Notes: generated by a model not told the origin, from the sequence alone. Counted from the first letter of the stretch, positions 37,447-46,917 are shown. The stretch: DNA of 64,000 bases from Burkholderia pyrrocinia (GCF_018417535.1 NZ_CP070979.1:1-64000), one strand, 5' to 3'. Translations and numbers: made by a program.

Positions 37447-40400
37447 ATGGCAACCCACTCCCAGTCTGTCCAATCCGCGGTCGACACCGCGGTCGTTCCG
37501 CTCGATCAGGTGCTGGTCGCCGATGTGGCGACCGGCGCCCACCGCTTCGATGCGTGGCTGCAATCCTTCAGCCACGGCTATGTGACGCTGCACGGCGTCA
37601 AGGAAGTTGCGGAGGCCCTGCCGGTGCTTGGCAACATCCTGGCGGCGGTCGACGTATGCGGCGATATCGCGACGCTGATCGAGGCCCACCGCAAGGGGCC
37701 CGGCAAGGAGCCGGGCACGATCGAGGAATTGCTGCAGTGGGCGAGCCTGGCGATCAACCTGATCGGCGTGCTGCCGGTGCCGCCGGGCACCGCGGCGGCC
37801 CGCATGTCGCTGCGCCCGACGCTGGGTATCACGCGGCAGGTGGTCAAGTCCGGTGCGAAGGACCTGGGCCTGGCGATCGTCGGGGTGATCGAAGGGCACT
37901 TCACGGCCACGCTGATGGGGGAGCTGGAGCCCTTCGTCACGAAAGCCCAGGCGCACCTGCCGGAACTGCTGAAGGACTGCGGCAACGAGGCCGAGAAGTT
38001 CCTCAACACGCTCGCCCAGGCGCTGGATCAGCTGGCGGCCGGGCACCTGACCGACCCCAACGCGGACCTGCAGGCCGCGAGCCGGCGATTGTCCAAGGTC
38101 TCCGCCCATGCCGTGGTGCACGATCCGCTCAAGACGCTGGACAACATGTTCGGGGCGGTCTGGGAGGTCAGCAAGGCAGGCGTCAAGGTCGAGGCCAACG
38201 CTACCGGTGCCGTGGTGGCGGCCGTCGTGCCCACGGCGGCGATCCACCAGATGGCCGCCGAGCTGCGCGCCTTCATTCCGGTGGTGAAGCGTCAGCTGGC
38301 GCGTCTGTCCAGCCAGGACGTCGGCACGGTCATGCACTTGCTCACCGTGCTGGCGAGCGCGATCCAGATGTACAAGCAGAAGCGGCCGCCTGTCGTCGGC
38401 GCCGTCAAGCCGCACGAGCCCACCCAGGCGAAGAAGCAGCACGCGGGCGACCAGGTGCAGCCGCGCCATGACGAAGTGCCCCCGCGCAAACCCGGCGTCG
38501 GGGCCTGTAAGGCCTGCCAACTGGGCCAGCCGGCCGCGGGCACCGTGGACTCGATCGGCTTCGCGCTGGGCGAGGAATCGATCAGCCACGCCGATTTCGA
38601 ACTGCCGGGGGTGTTGCCGCTCGACTGGACCCGCACCTACCGCTCGAACTTCGGTGGACACGAGACGGACGGCCCGCTGGGCCCGCGCTGGACCACGTTG
38701 TTCCACGCCAGCTTCGAGTTGCGCGGTGAGACGCTGGTCTACCACGACGCGTCCGGGCGCAGTCTCGACTACCCGTTGTTCGCGCTCGGCCACGCCCATT
38801 ACGACGCGATCGAGCAGCATACGGTCACGCGCGAATCCGAGACGGCCATCCGACTGGCGCGCGGCGCCGACCTCACCGAGCGTTACGAGCGCCAGGGCAG
38901 TCGCTTCCGGCTGACGGCGATCGCGGATCGCCAGGGCAACGCAATCTCGCTCGCCTACGCCGACGGGCGGCTGGCGACCCTCACCAGCAGCGCCGGCGCG
39001 GTGGCGGCCGTCACCCACGACGCGCAGGGGCGTGTTGAACACATCGAACTGCTGGACGACGCCGGCCAGCCCATCCGCACGCTGGCCCGCTACCGCTACG
39101 ACGACGCGGGCGACCTGGTCGCCGCCACCGACGAGCATGGCGCGGTGCGTAGTTATGCGTATGCGCACCACCTGCTCACCCGCTACACGGACCGCACCGG
39201 GCGCGGCATGAACCTGCAGTGGGACGGCACGCATCTGGATGCCAAGGCGATCCGCGAATGGGCCGACGACGGCACCTTCGATACGCGCCTCGAATGGCAC
39301 GAGCGGCTGCGCCTGACCTTCGTCACCGACGCGTATGGCCAGGTGACGCAGCACTACTACGACGTCGACGGTTACCCGTACCGGGTCGTGCATCCGGACC
39401 GCACCGAGGAGTGGTTCTTCCGCGACGCGGCCAAGAACGTGACGCGCCGTGTGCATGCCGACGGCGCCGAGGAGCACTTCACGTGGGATGCGCGCGGCAA
39501 CCTGACTGCGCACACCGCGCGCGATGGCCGCACCGCGTACTTCGTGCATGACGACCAGGACAACCTGACCGGCATCCAGGACCCCGAAGGCTATCGCTGG
39601 GAACGCTACTACGACAGCAAGGGGCGGGTGACCGAAGCGATCGATCCGCTCGGGCGCGTGACGCAGTATGCGTACAACGGTGCCGGCATGCCGGTGGCGA
39701 TCACCGATCCGAAGGGCGGCGTCAAGTCCCTGCAGTGGGGCGCGGACGGACAGCTTGCGAGCTACACCGACTGCTCGGGCAAGACCGCGACGTGGCAGTA
39801 CGACGAACGCGGCCAGCTGGTGGCCGCGAAGAACGCCGCGGGCGAGACGACCCGATACGAATACGCGGCCGGGCAGCTTGCGGCGGTGATTCGGCCGGAC
39901 GGCAGCCGCGAGAGCTTCGAGCGCGATGCCGAGGGGCGGCTGCTCGCGCATACCGACGCGCTGCGGCGCCAGACACGCTACCGCTATACGCCCGCCGGGC
40001 TGATCGCGGGGCGCGCCGACGCGCGCGGCGGCGAACTGGCCTACCTGTGGGATCGGCTTGGCCGGCTCACCGGGCTGCGCAACGAGAACGGCCGGGAATA
40101 CCGCTTCGACTACGATGCGGCCGGCCGACCGGTCAGAGAGACGGACTTCGATGGCAAGGTGACGCAGTATGTGCGCGACCCGGCCAGCGGGCGGGTCACG
40201 CACCAGCTCGCCGGCGACGGGGTGCAGGCCTTCGAGTTCGATGCGATGGGACGCCTGGCGCGGCGCCGCGGCTGGCAGACACCGTACGCCAGCCAGGGAC
40301 GTGAGCGCCTGGTGCCGCCAGCAGGCGCGCAGGTCGACGAGGAAGCGTTCGCCTACGACGGCCTGGGCCGGCTGCTGCAGGCGGCCAACGGCGCGAGCCG

Positions 40401-42105
40401 GGTGCAGCGCGTCTACGACGCGGTGGGCAACCTGCAGCGCGAGCAACTGGCGATGCGGGTGGGCGCCAACGAGCACCACGCCGCATGGCGGCACGAATAC
40501 AACGAGCTGGACGTGCGCACGGCCACGGTCCGCCCGGACGGCCACCGGCTGGACTGGCTGACCTATGGGTCGGGCCACGTGCACGGGCTGCTGCTCGACG
40601 GGCAAGGCGTGGTGGACTTCGAGCGCGACGACGGCCACCGGGAGACGCGCCGCGCGCTCGGCAACGGCCTCAAGCAGGAGAGCGCCTACGACGCGGCGGG
40701 ACGTCTCGCGCACCAGCTGCTGCAGGGCACGGGCGGGCGGCTGGCCGAGCGGCGCTACGGCTACGACGCGGCCGGGCAGCTGGAGCGGATCGCCGACCTG
40801 CGGCGCGGCACGCTCAGCTACGCGTACGACCCGGTGGGGCGGCTCACACGCGCGCAGTCGTCGCTGGGCGTCGAGACGTTTGCGTTCGATCCGGCCGGCA
40901 ACCTGCTGAAGACCACCGAGCGGGACGACCATGGCCTGGATGCGGGCAACCGGCAGCCGGCGCTGCTCGACAACCTGCTGAAGGACTACGCGGGCACGCA
41001 TTACGCGTACGACGAGCAAGGTAACCTGCGCGAGCGCACCACCCACGGCACGAAGACGGTGTTCGGCTGGGACAGCTTCAACCGGATGGTGTCGGCGCGT
41101 ACTCAGGAGATGGACGCGCGGTACGTGTACGACGCGCTGGGGCGGCGGATCGCGAAGGTGACCGAGCCACAGCTGCACGCGCATCCGATGGCGGGCAGCA
41201 GCTATGCGCAGATGGAGCGCCAGCGGCTGAAGCAGGCGCACGGCTATGGGCTGACGCTGTACGGGTGGGACGGCGACACGCTGGCGTACGAGACGGCGTG
41301 GGAACAGCGCACGACCACGCACTACGTGTACGAGCCGGGCGGCTTTACGCCGCTGCTGCAGGCGAGCGGGCCGATGGCGGGTGAGGACAACGGGCCACCA
41401 CGGCTGGCCTCGGTGGCGTACTATCATTGCGATCAGATCGGCACGCCGCAGGAACTGAGCGACGGCACGGGCGCGCTGGCGTGGAGCGCGCATTACCGGG
41501 CGTGGGGCGAGGCGAAGGAGGCGATCAGCGAGGCGGCGAGGAAGGCGGGGATTCGGAATCCGATCCGCTTCGCGGGCCAGTACTTCGATGCCGAGACGGG
41601 GCTGCACTATAACCGGCATCGCTATTACGATCCGCAGACAGGGCGGTTCATCTCGAAAGACCCGATCGGGCTGCAAGGCGGGCTGAACGTCTACCAGTAC
41701 GCGCCGAACCCGACGGCGTGGATTGATCCGCTTGGGTTGGCTTGCAAGTCAGCAGCGAGTACTCTGGGTCGGTTGAAGGGAATGGGTGTCGCTCAGATCG
41801 AGAAGACTCTGACGAACGACGGGTTCACGCAGACGAAAGACAACGGGAAGAACGCAACTTGGAATCATGCTGACGGCTCTGAGGTTCGTATTCACAAATA
41901 CGGCGATCAAAGTATTCTTGACAGGAACGGGGACCTCAAAAAGAAGTCTGGCCTGAATGCTCACGTTCACAAGGAAAATCCTTGTGGAGATCAGCTGAAC
42001 GATAGAGGGTTTGCCAGTGCTGACAAGGACGAAACTCACATTGGAATATCGAATCCGGCAGACTACTCCACTGTTCGAGGTAGACCAAACGGGATTGGGC
42101 AATAG
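37447..42105 (+). CDS. Full-length Rhs polymorphic toxin
   Basis: A 1552-residue Rhs protein with no PAAR domain in its N-terminus, so it probably needs an adaptor for T6SS loading. Residues 1-350 are helical; RHS/YD repeats follow from about 385 (CKACQLGQPAAGTVDSIGFA) to 1390. The core-associated domain [31 protein letters not shown] (in two parts) runs to DPLGL near 1427, the usual point of self-cleavage. The C-terminal 120 residues are the variable toxin: WNHADGSEVRIHKYG, NAHVHKENP and ETHIGISNPADY, histidine-rich motifs suggesting a nuclease, but the family is not named with certainty. The matching immunity gene begins 3 bp after the stop. GC falls sharply in the tip. Confidence 0.93.
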   Translation: MATHSQSVQSAVDTAVVPLDQVLVADVATGAHRFDAWLQSFSHGYVTLHGVKEVAEALPVLGNILAAVDVCGDIATLIEAHRKGPGKEPGTIEELLQWASLAINLIGVLPVPPGTAAARMSLRPTLGITRQVVKSGAKDLGLAIVGVIEGHFTATLMGELEPFVTKAQAHLPELLKDCGNEAEKFLNTLAQALDQLAAGHLTDPNADLQAASRRLSKVSAHAVVHDPLKTLDNMFGAVWEVSKAGVKVEANATGAVVAAVVPTAAIHQMAAELRAFIPVVKRQLARLSSQDVGTVMHLLTVLASAIQMYKQKRPPVVGAVKPHEPTQAKKQHAGDQVQPRHDEVPPRKPGVGACKACQLGQPAAGTVDSIGFALGEESISHADFELPGVLPLDWTRTYRSNFGGHETDGPLGPRWTTLFHASFELRGETLVYHDASGRSLDYPLFALGHAHYDAIEQHTVTRESETAIRLARGADLTERYERQGSRFRLTAIADRQGNAISLAYADGRLATLTSSAGAVAAVTHDAQGRVEHIELLDDAGQPIRTLARYRYDDAGDLVAATDEHGAVRSYAYAHHLLTRYTDRTGRGMNLQWDGTHLDAKAIREWADDGTFDTRLEWHERLRLTFVTDAYGQVTQHYYDVDGYPYRVVHPDRTEEWFFRDAAKNVTRRVHADGAEEHFTWDARGNLTAHTARDGRTAYFVHDDQDNLTGIQDPEGYRWERYYDSKGRVTEAIDPLGRVTQYAYNGAGMPVAITDPKGGVKSLQWGADGQLASYTDCSGKTATWQYDERGQLVAAKNAAGETTRYEYAAGQLAAVIRPDGSRESFERDAEGRLLAHTDALRRQTRYRYTPAGLIAGRADARGGELAYLWDRLGRLTGLRNENGREYRFDYDAAGRPVRETDFDGKVTQYVRDPASGRVTHQLAGDGVQAFEFDAMGRLARRRGWQTPYASQGRERLVPPAGAQVDEEAFAYDGLGRLLQAANGASRVQRVYDAVGNLQREQLAMRVGANEHHAAWRHEYNELDVRTATVRPDGHRLDWLTYGSGHVHGLLLDGQGVVDFERDDGHRETRRALGNGLKQESAYDAAGRLAHQLLQGTGGRLAERRYGYDAAGQLERIADLRRGTLSYAYDPVGRLTRAQSSLGVETFAFDPAGNLLKTTERDDHGLDAGNRQPALLDNLLKDYAGTHYAYDEQGNLRERTTHGTKTVFGWDSFNRMVSARTQEMDARYVYDALGRRIAKVTEPQLHAHPMAGSSYAQMERQRLKQAHGYGLTLYGWDGDTLAYETAWEQRTTTHYVYEPGGFTPLLQASGPMAGEDNGPPRLASVAYYHCDQIGTPQELSDGTGALAWSAHYRAWGEAKEAISEAARKAGIRNPIRFAGQYFDAETGLHYNRHRYYDPQTGRFISKDPIGLQGGLNVYQYAPNPTAWIDPLGLACKSAASTLGRLKGMGVAQIEKTLTNDGFTQTKDNGKNATWNHADGSEVRIHKYGDQSILDRNGDLKKKSGLNAHVHKENPCGDQLNDRGFASADKDETHIGISNPADYSTVRGRPNGIGQ
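40858..41634 (+). repeat. Rhs core segment duplicated at 43840-44616
   Basis: About 777 bp at the end of the Rhs core are nearly identical to 43840-44616 (offset 2,982 bp). This gives homology for exchanging the expressed tip with the displaced tip ending at 45090. Shorter stretches of the core end (about 100-160 bp) recur at each other displaced tip. Confidence 0.93.
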
Positions 42106-42107
42106 AA

Positions 42108-42419
42108 ATGGGACACTGTGTACATATTCTATTTAATGACAATGCATCACAAAACGCGATGTTTGATGACGTATTGAGAAGTCCGCACGTGGAGATTGTT
42201 CGATCATCCGTAGTGAGGGTGCTTGATCAGTCGTCGAATTCAATGAATTTTTTGACGAATGAAGCTCGGTTTATTGAGTTTGATTTCGAAGTAAAAACGC
42301 CATTCCTATCAAAATTCATTCGGTCATTTTTGGACAGATACGATTGCTTGATTAAAGACTGTGAGGATGGCGAGGACGAAGAAGGAGTGCCTCCCTCACA
42401 ATATTTTAGAGCGGTATGA
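42108..42419 (+). CDS. Probable immunity protein to the expressed Rhs toxin
   Basis: A 103-residue protein starting 3 bp after the Rhs stop. The DNA is AT-rich compared with its surroundings, as is usual for immunity genes. The protein is acidic at the C-terminus (DCEDGEDEEG) and has no signal peptide, fitting a cytoplasmic inhibitor. No family was recognised; the call rests on position and size. A GC hairpin (42427-42444) follows just after its stop. Confidence 0.75.
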   Translation: MGHCVHILFNDNASQNAMFDDVLRSPHVEIVRSSVVRVLDQSSNSMNFLTNEARFIEFDFEVKTPFLSKFIRSFLDRYDCLIKDCEDGEDEEGVPPSQYFRAV

Positions 42420-43386
42420 AACGCAGGGGCCGCTGAGGCGGCCCTTCGCGCGTTTACGAGCCGGCGACGATTGTGCGAGAGGACGCGGAAGACGAATCTC
42501 GCTGCCGGTCGCACAGCGTGTTCACACGCTGCCTGAGCGGTATCAATGGCAGGCGGTGTCAAATTACCTGCACGAGTCGGAAAGCTTCGTTTCGCTGGCG
42601 CGACTGGACGAGACGCTGGTTGAGGCCGCGTTTCTTGCGACGGGTACCGATGGTCGATTCGTGCAGGTGCCGCCCAAGACACGGCACACGACACTGTTTT
42701 ATCAGAACGATCACCTGGGTACGCCGCAGGAATTGCTGGACGATTCGGGCAAGGTCGTGTGGCTCGCGCGCTACAAGGCATGGGGCGGCAGGAAGGAAAA
42801 CTGGTGGGAACTGCGCGACTCTGCCGAAGCGCTCACCCCGATCCGCTTCCAAGGTCAGTACTATGACGAGGAAACGGGGCTACACTATAACCGGCATCGG
42901 TATTACGATCCGGCCACCGGGCGCTTCATCTCGAAAGACCCGATCGGGCTGCAAGGCGGGCTCAACGTCTATCAGTACGCGCCCAATCCGGTTGAGTGGG
43001 TTGATCCTTTGGGCCTGGCAAAAATGCCTGGCGGAGTAGGTAGAAAGCCAGCATCAAGCAAGCCGAACCAGAACGCGAAATGTCCCTGCAGGAAAGAGTG
43101 GGAAGTCAATCGGGTTGATCGAATTTGCGAAGGGAGGCTGAACGGGACAAGTGTCAAGTATTACCGCGACCCTGATACCGAGTTGTGGTGGTCTGCCGAT
43201 ACAGAGGGGCATGGCGGCTCAGCGTGGAAGGTGATGGCGCAGGTAGGTAACGATCTCGTCCATAAGCAAGATGCTGATATCTACGGCGATTACATGGGGA
43301 AGCACAAAGGCGAAACTGGCAAATCAATGACAATGAAGAACATGAAATGCCGGGATGCCAAAGGGGGGGGGACCAATGATCCATAG
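42361..43386 (+). CDS. Displaced Rhs tip 2 with HGGSxWK-type toxin domain
   Basis: An open frame of 341 codons; the ATG at 42361 lies inside the previous immunity gene and is probably not a real start. Recognisable Rhs core begins near 42560 (YLHESESFVSLARLDE) and comes from a different Rhs subfamily than the full-length gene. It runs through [20 protein letters not shown] to DPLGL at about 43017. The toxin has KYYRDPDTELWWSADTEGHGGSAWKV and YGDYMGKHKGETGKSM, a pattern seen at the tips of Rhs and CdiA proteins; its activity is not assigned here. A G9 tract near the end overlaps the immunity gene's ribosome site. It probably serves as a silent cassette. Confidence 0.75.
   Translation: MRMARTKKECLPHNILERYETQGPLRRPFARLRAGDDCARGRGRRISLPVAQRVHTLPERYQWQAVSNYLHESESFVSLARLDETLVEAAFLATGTDGRFVQVPPKTRHTTLFYQNDHLGTPQELLDDSGKVVWLARYKAWGGRKENWWELRDSAEALTPIRFQGQYYDEETGLHYNRHRYYDPATGRFISKDPIGLQGGLNVYQYAPNPVEWVDPLGLAKMPGGVGRKPASSKPNQNAKCPCRKEWEVNRVDRICEGRLNGTSVKYYRDPDTELWWSADTEGHGGSAWKVMAQVGNDLVHKQDADIYGDYMGKHKGETGKSMTMKNMKCRDAKGGGTNDP
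42427..42444 (+). terminator. Hairpin after the first immunity gene
   Basis: A perfect 7-bp GC stem (GGGCCGC/GCGGCCC) with a TGAG loop, starting 8 bp after the immunity stop and followed by TT. It plausibly ends transcription of the Rhs operon, which would leave the downstream tips unexpressed. Confidence 0.6.
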
Positions 43387-43768
43387 CGCCGATGAATTCA
43401 AGCGATACGCTGAAAGCGACAACGAGGAAGAATTTGCAAAAATTCATGATTCGGCATCCGACGATGTATGGTTCGAGGTTCTATCAAAGTACCCCGAACT
43501 TTCTCGTCAAGTCGCTTTCAATAACACAATCTCAATGAACGTATTGGAACGCCTGTCGTTAAGTGAAGACAACGAAGTTCGTTGGGATGTGGCGACAAAA
43601 CGAAGGATCAGTCGTCCTATTTTTGAGCGCTTGGCATGTGATTCCGATGCCAGTGTCAGGCATAGGATTGCCTGTAATGCAAAGGTGCCAGAAGATATAT
43701 TGGCTCGCCTTGCTTCTGACGACGATGAGATGGTCGCAGAGGCGGCTAAAAAGAGGTTGAAGATTTGA
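43376..43768 (+). CDS. HEAT/LRV-repeat immunity protein for tip 2
   Basis: A 130-residue protein starting at ATG 43376, inside the last codons of tip 2, with the G9 tract as ribosome site. It consists of helical repeats of about 24 residues (VAFNNTISMNVLERLSLSED, VRWDVATKRRISRPIFERLA, VRHRIACNAKVPEDILARLA), the leucine-rich-variant/HEAT type. Its position and size mark it as the immunity protein. An autonomous promoter is not apparent. Confidence 0.8.
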   Translation: MIHSADEFKRYAESDNEEEFAKIHDSASDDVWFEVLSKYPELSRQVAFNNTISMNVLERLSLSEDNEVRWDVATKRRISRPIFERLACDSDASVRHRIACNAKVPEDILARLASDDDEMVAEAAKKRLKI

Positions 43769-43821
43769 TAGTTGCTGCGTAAGGCTGTTGCACCGTTGCA
43801 CCTGTTGCACGTGCAGCCAGC

Positions 43822-45090
43822 TTGTACTCCGGCGGGGCGTCGTCGCTGGGCGTCGAGACGTTTGCGTTCGATCCGGCCGGCAACGTGCTGAAGACCACCG
43901 AGCGGGACGACCATGGCCTGGATGCGGGCAACCGGCAGCCGGCGCTGCTCGACAACCTGCTGAAGGACTACGCGGGCACGCATTACGCGTACGACGAGCA
44001 AGGTAACCTGCGCGAGCGCACCACCCACGGCACGAAGACGGTGTTCGGCTGGGACAGCTTCAACCGGATGGTGTCGGCGCGTACTCAGGAGATGGACGCG
44101 CGCTACGTGTACGACGCGCTGGGGCGGCGGATCGCGAAGGTGACCGAGCCGCAGCTGCACGCGCATCCGATGGCGGGCAGCAGCTATGCGCAGATGGAGC
44201 GCCAGCGGCTGAAGCAGGCGCACGGCTATGGGCTGACGCTGTACGGGTGGGACGGCGACACGCTGGCGTACGAGACGGCGTGGGAACAGCGCACGACCAC
44301 GCACTACGTGTACGAGCCGGGCAGCTTTACGCCGCTGCTGCAGGCAAGCGGGCCGATGGCGGGTGGGGACAATGTGCCACCGCGGCTGACCTCGGTGGCG
44401 TACTATCATTGCGACCAGATCGGCACGCCGCAGGAGCTGAGCGACGGCGCGGGCACGCTGGCGTGGAGCGCGCATTACCGGGCGTGGGGCGAGGCGAAGG
44501 AGGCGATCAGCGAGGCGGCGAGGAAGGCGGGGATTCGGAATCCGATCCGCTTCGCGGGTCAGTACTTCGATGCCGAGACGGGGCTGCACTATAACCGGCA
44601 CCGCTATTACGATCCCGCCACCGGCAGGTTCATCAGCAGGGATCCGATCGGGCTGCGCGGCGGGTTCAATGTCTATCAGTACGGGCCGAACCCCATCGGG
44701 TGGATTGACCCGCTGGGGCTAACGCCATGCCCCGGACGCAGAGGCGCATTCCGCCAGGCCAAGCGCGATCTAGGAATCCCGCTAAATCAACAACCTGATA
44801 AGGTGCTCAATCAGAAAGCTGGTCAGATGGGGCAATATAATCAAGTCATGATGACTGGCTCTGACGGTTCGCCGGCGCTAGACAAGAATAATCAGCCGAT
44901 TTGGACAAGGGAGTATCAATTTACTCGTCCAGACGGGAGTGTGGTCTTGATCCAAGATCATGCCGCTGGGCACTACTTCGGGGAAGCAGGCGTGGGTGAC
45001 CAAGGCCCGCATTTCAACGCTAGACCATGTGAAAATCCGCGCACAGGTAAAGTTCCTGGCACGCAAGCACATTATCCGTTTGGAGAATAA
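43822..45090 (+). CDS. Displaced Rhs tip 3 with HNH/endonuclease VII-type toxin
   Basis: A 422-codon frame with a possible TTG start at 43822. From 43840 it duplicates the last 777 bp of the main Rhs core, then continues through [18 protein letters not shown] to DPLGL. The toxin, about 115 residues, reads AFRQAKRDLGIPLNQQPD ... TREYQFTRPDGSVVLIQDHAAG and GVGDQGPHFNARP. This is the well-known HNH/endonuclease VII-fold family of polymorphic toxins, with DH, GH and the HFN residues for metal and catalysis in place. The immunity gene starts 3 bp after the stop. A recombination through the duplicated core would put this toxin on the full-length Rhs. Confidence 0.82.
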   Translation: MYSGGASSLGVETFAFDPAGNVLKTTERDDHGLDAGNRQPALLDNLLKDYAGTHYAYDEQGNLRERTTHGTKTVFGWDSFNRMVSARTQEMDARYVYDALGRRIAKVTEPQLHAHPMAGSSYAQMERQRLKQAHGYGLTLYGWDGDTLAYETAWEQRTTTHYVYEPGSFTPLLQASGPMAGGDNVPPRLTSVAYYHCDQIGTPQELSDGAGTLAWSAHYRAWGEAKEAISEAARKAGIRNPIRFAGQYFDAETGLHYNRHRYYDPATGRFISRDPIGLRGGFNVYQYGPNPIGWIDPLGLTPCPGRRGAFRQAKRDLGIPLNQQPDKVLNQKAGQMGQYNQVMMTGSDGSPALDKNNQPIWTREYQFTRPDGSVVLIQDHAAGHYFGEAGVGDQGPHFNARPCENPRTGKVPGTQAHYPFGE

Positions 45091-45092
45091 CC

Positions 45093-45476
45093 GTGAACCT
45101 CGTGGATCTTGCTGGTGCAGAACTGTTGCGTCGAGTATTTAGCTATAGCCCGACGACAGACAAGATTGATTTGTTTGATGTCTCCCTGAAGAGAGACGGA
45201 AAAACATTCGTGGCGAACTTTGATCTTGTTGATCAGATTCCCGATCGTCCTCCGGGAAAATGGAAGAACTTTAATCGATGTCGGGTGGGAATTTATTGTG
45301 CGGCGATTAGTGGGTTGCACCTGATGGGCTGGGAGGCGAGGAATATCTCAAGCCTGAGTATCGATAAGTCGCCGGAAGGGTATGAAATTCGAATTTGTGG
45401 GGAATCAGTGGATATTAAATTTCGTTGCCAGTTTATTTCGCTTGTTGGGCCGACAGTCTATCTTGACGAAGAGTAG
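45093..45476 (+). CDS. Imm50-like immunity protein for tip 3
   Basis: A 127-residue protein with a GTG start (45093) preceded by GGAGAA. The pattern IDLFDVSLKRDGKTF, IPDRPPGKWKNFNRCRVGI and a C-terminal beta region resembles the Imm50 immunity family, where RDG and PPxKW are typical. It follows tip 3 by 2 bp. AT-rich composition agrees with the other immunity genes here. The family assignment is from memory of the motif. Confidence 0.7.
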   Translation: MNLVDLAGAELLRRVFSYSPTTDKIDLFDVSLKRDGKTFVANFDLVDQIPDRPPGKWKNFNRCRVGIYCAAISGLHLMGWEARNISSLSIDKSPEGYEIRICGESVDIKFRCQFISLVGPTVYLDEE

Positions 45477-45496
45477 GTTTGTGTCCGGCCCGGTAG

Positions 45497-45928
45497 CATG
45501 GGTCGTATCACAACAACGAAACGGGGCTCGCCTATAACCGGCATCGTTATTACGATCCGAGCACCGGGCGCTTCATCAGCAGGGACCCGATCGGGCTGCA
45601 AGGCGGGCTCAACGTCTATCAGTACGCGCCCAACCCGATAAGCTGGATTGATCCGCTCGGCCTGAGCAACTACATTCCTGCGCCCAAGAACTTGCCCGGC
45701 TTTCCCGATGCGGTACGGGTTCCGCCGAAAACACCTGTTCTAGGAGTTCCAGGGAAAAAGCGCGCTCGATGGAAAGAACCCAAGGGCTGTATCTGTGAGT
45801 GGGACTATCAGCATGGAGAGGTAGAGCGATACGATAAGCGCGGTAACCACATGGGAGCATTTGATCCAAATTCGGGGGAGCCGATTTCGGGCAAAGGCCC
45901 CGTGCCAAGCCGGAGGGTGGAGCCATGA
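45497..45928 (+). pseudogene. Displaced Rhs tip 4 with colicin E3-type 16S rRNase domain (no start codon)
   Basis: A frame open from 45497 after a TAG, without a start codon. It holds only the last about 50 residues of the Rhs core ([21 protein letters not shown] ... DPLGL) and then the toxin. The C-terminus [20 protein letters not shown] followed by [22 protein letters not shown] closely matches the catalytic domain of colicin E3. E3 cleaves 16S rRNA in the decoding centre. The three catalytic residues are present with correct spacing (Asp, His at +3, Glu at +7 in [10 protein letters not shown]). The cassette is silent unless recombined onto an Rhs core. Its stop overlaps the next gene. Confidence 0.85.
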
Positions 45929-46185
45929 CCCAACATCCCGTTCAGCGCTTTATCTCTCGATTTGAGAAGGACAATGAATTCTCGTATGTCGAGATTCCGT
46001 TTGTTATCGGCCCGTCCTTGGAGGAACTGCAAGATATATGCGGATTTGAGAGGGATGATCTGATGTATGAGGAGGTCGAGTTGGACGACGAGAAACTGCA
46101 GAAGCTGCGAAGGTTCGTCGCGTCTGATTTCGATACGAGCCAGTACATCTACTACTTGTCATGCGTTGATGACGCTGCCGAGTAA
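45925..46185 (+). CDS. Immunity protein for the E3-type tip
   Basis: An 86-residue acidic protein whose ATG overlaps the toxin stop (ATGA). Acidity ([14 protein letters not shown]) suits an inhibitor of a basic rRNase. It is not obviously homologous to classical cloacin/colicin E3 immunity proteins but has similar size. No other features were recognised. The following 220 bp hold a short GC hairpin and scrap. Confidence 0.75.
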   Translation: MTQHPVQRFISRFEKDNEFSYVEIPFVIGPSLEELQDICGFERDDLMYEEVELDDEKLQKLRRFVASDFDTSQYIYYLSCVDDAAE

Positions 46186-46407
46186 GTAACGAAGGGCCGG
46201 CCGAGCGCCGGGATTGTCGTTTCTGGCGCGCTGATCGATGTTCATCTGGCCTTCATTCAATGCGCCAGTGAGGTCTGGTGCGAAGTGTCAGTGATTGCAA
46301 GGAATCGCGTCCTGGCGAAAAAATGCCGAGGTGCTGGTGTAGCATGGCGCGAAGGCTTGCTGGGCATGGGATTGCGGCCCGTGCGCGGGGCGTTTGCGTC
46401 CAGGTGA

Positions 46408-46917
46408 ATAGATCAGGGCCAGTATCAGGATGAGGAGGCGGGGCTCTGCTATAACCGGCATCGATATTACGATCCGGGCAGCGGGCGGTTCATCTCGAAG
46501 GACCCGATCGGGCTGGCCGGTGGGTTCAACGTCTATCAGTACGCGTCCAACCCGATCAGTTGGATTGACCCGCTGGGACTTGCAGGCAGGCCCTTTGGAA
46601 CTGGGAAAGGACAGCATACTGCAACCGTTGAAGTGCGAGATTCGACAGGCAACTCGAGGAGTTGCACTACGATGCAAAGTGGGAACATGACGCCCGAAGA
46701 GGCTGCGCTTGGGTTCCCCCGAAGTACTCTCGCGACACACACCGAGAATCGGGCAATGCGCCAGGTAGCAATGAACCCCGGGGATACGGTCACCATCAGA
46801 GGGCAATATCCGCCTTGCAAGTCGTGCAAGGGAGCCATGAACAGAAAAGCTGCCGAAGTCGGCTGCACAGTTAACTATCTTTGGCCTGAAGGCGAATGGA
46901 GTACAAACGGTGGGTAA
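46408..46917 (+). pseudogene. Displaced Rhs tip 5 with Pput_2613-like deaminase toxin (no start codon)
   Basis: A frame open from 46408 after a TGA, without a start codon, containing about 55 residues of Rhs core ([21 protein letters not shown] ... DPLGL in pieces) and a toxin of about 110 residues. The toxin has the zinc-deaminase signature: THTENRAM (His and catalytic Glu), then [11 protein letters not shown] (two zinc cysteines), ending in NYLWPEGEW. The HTE/PCxxCKGAMN combination matches the Pput_2613-type bacterial deaminase toxins, which act on nucleic acids or nucleotides. The key residues are intact. It overlaps the immunity gene. Confidence 0.8.

Noticed and set aside
37423..41676. 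A 1417-codon minus-strand frame across the Rhs gene
   Set aside because: Antisense shadow of the Rhs core; Arg/Val/Ala-rich with no domain or ribosome site.
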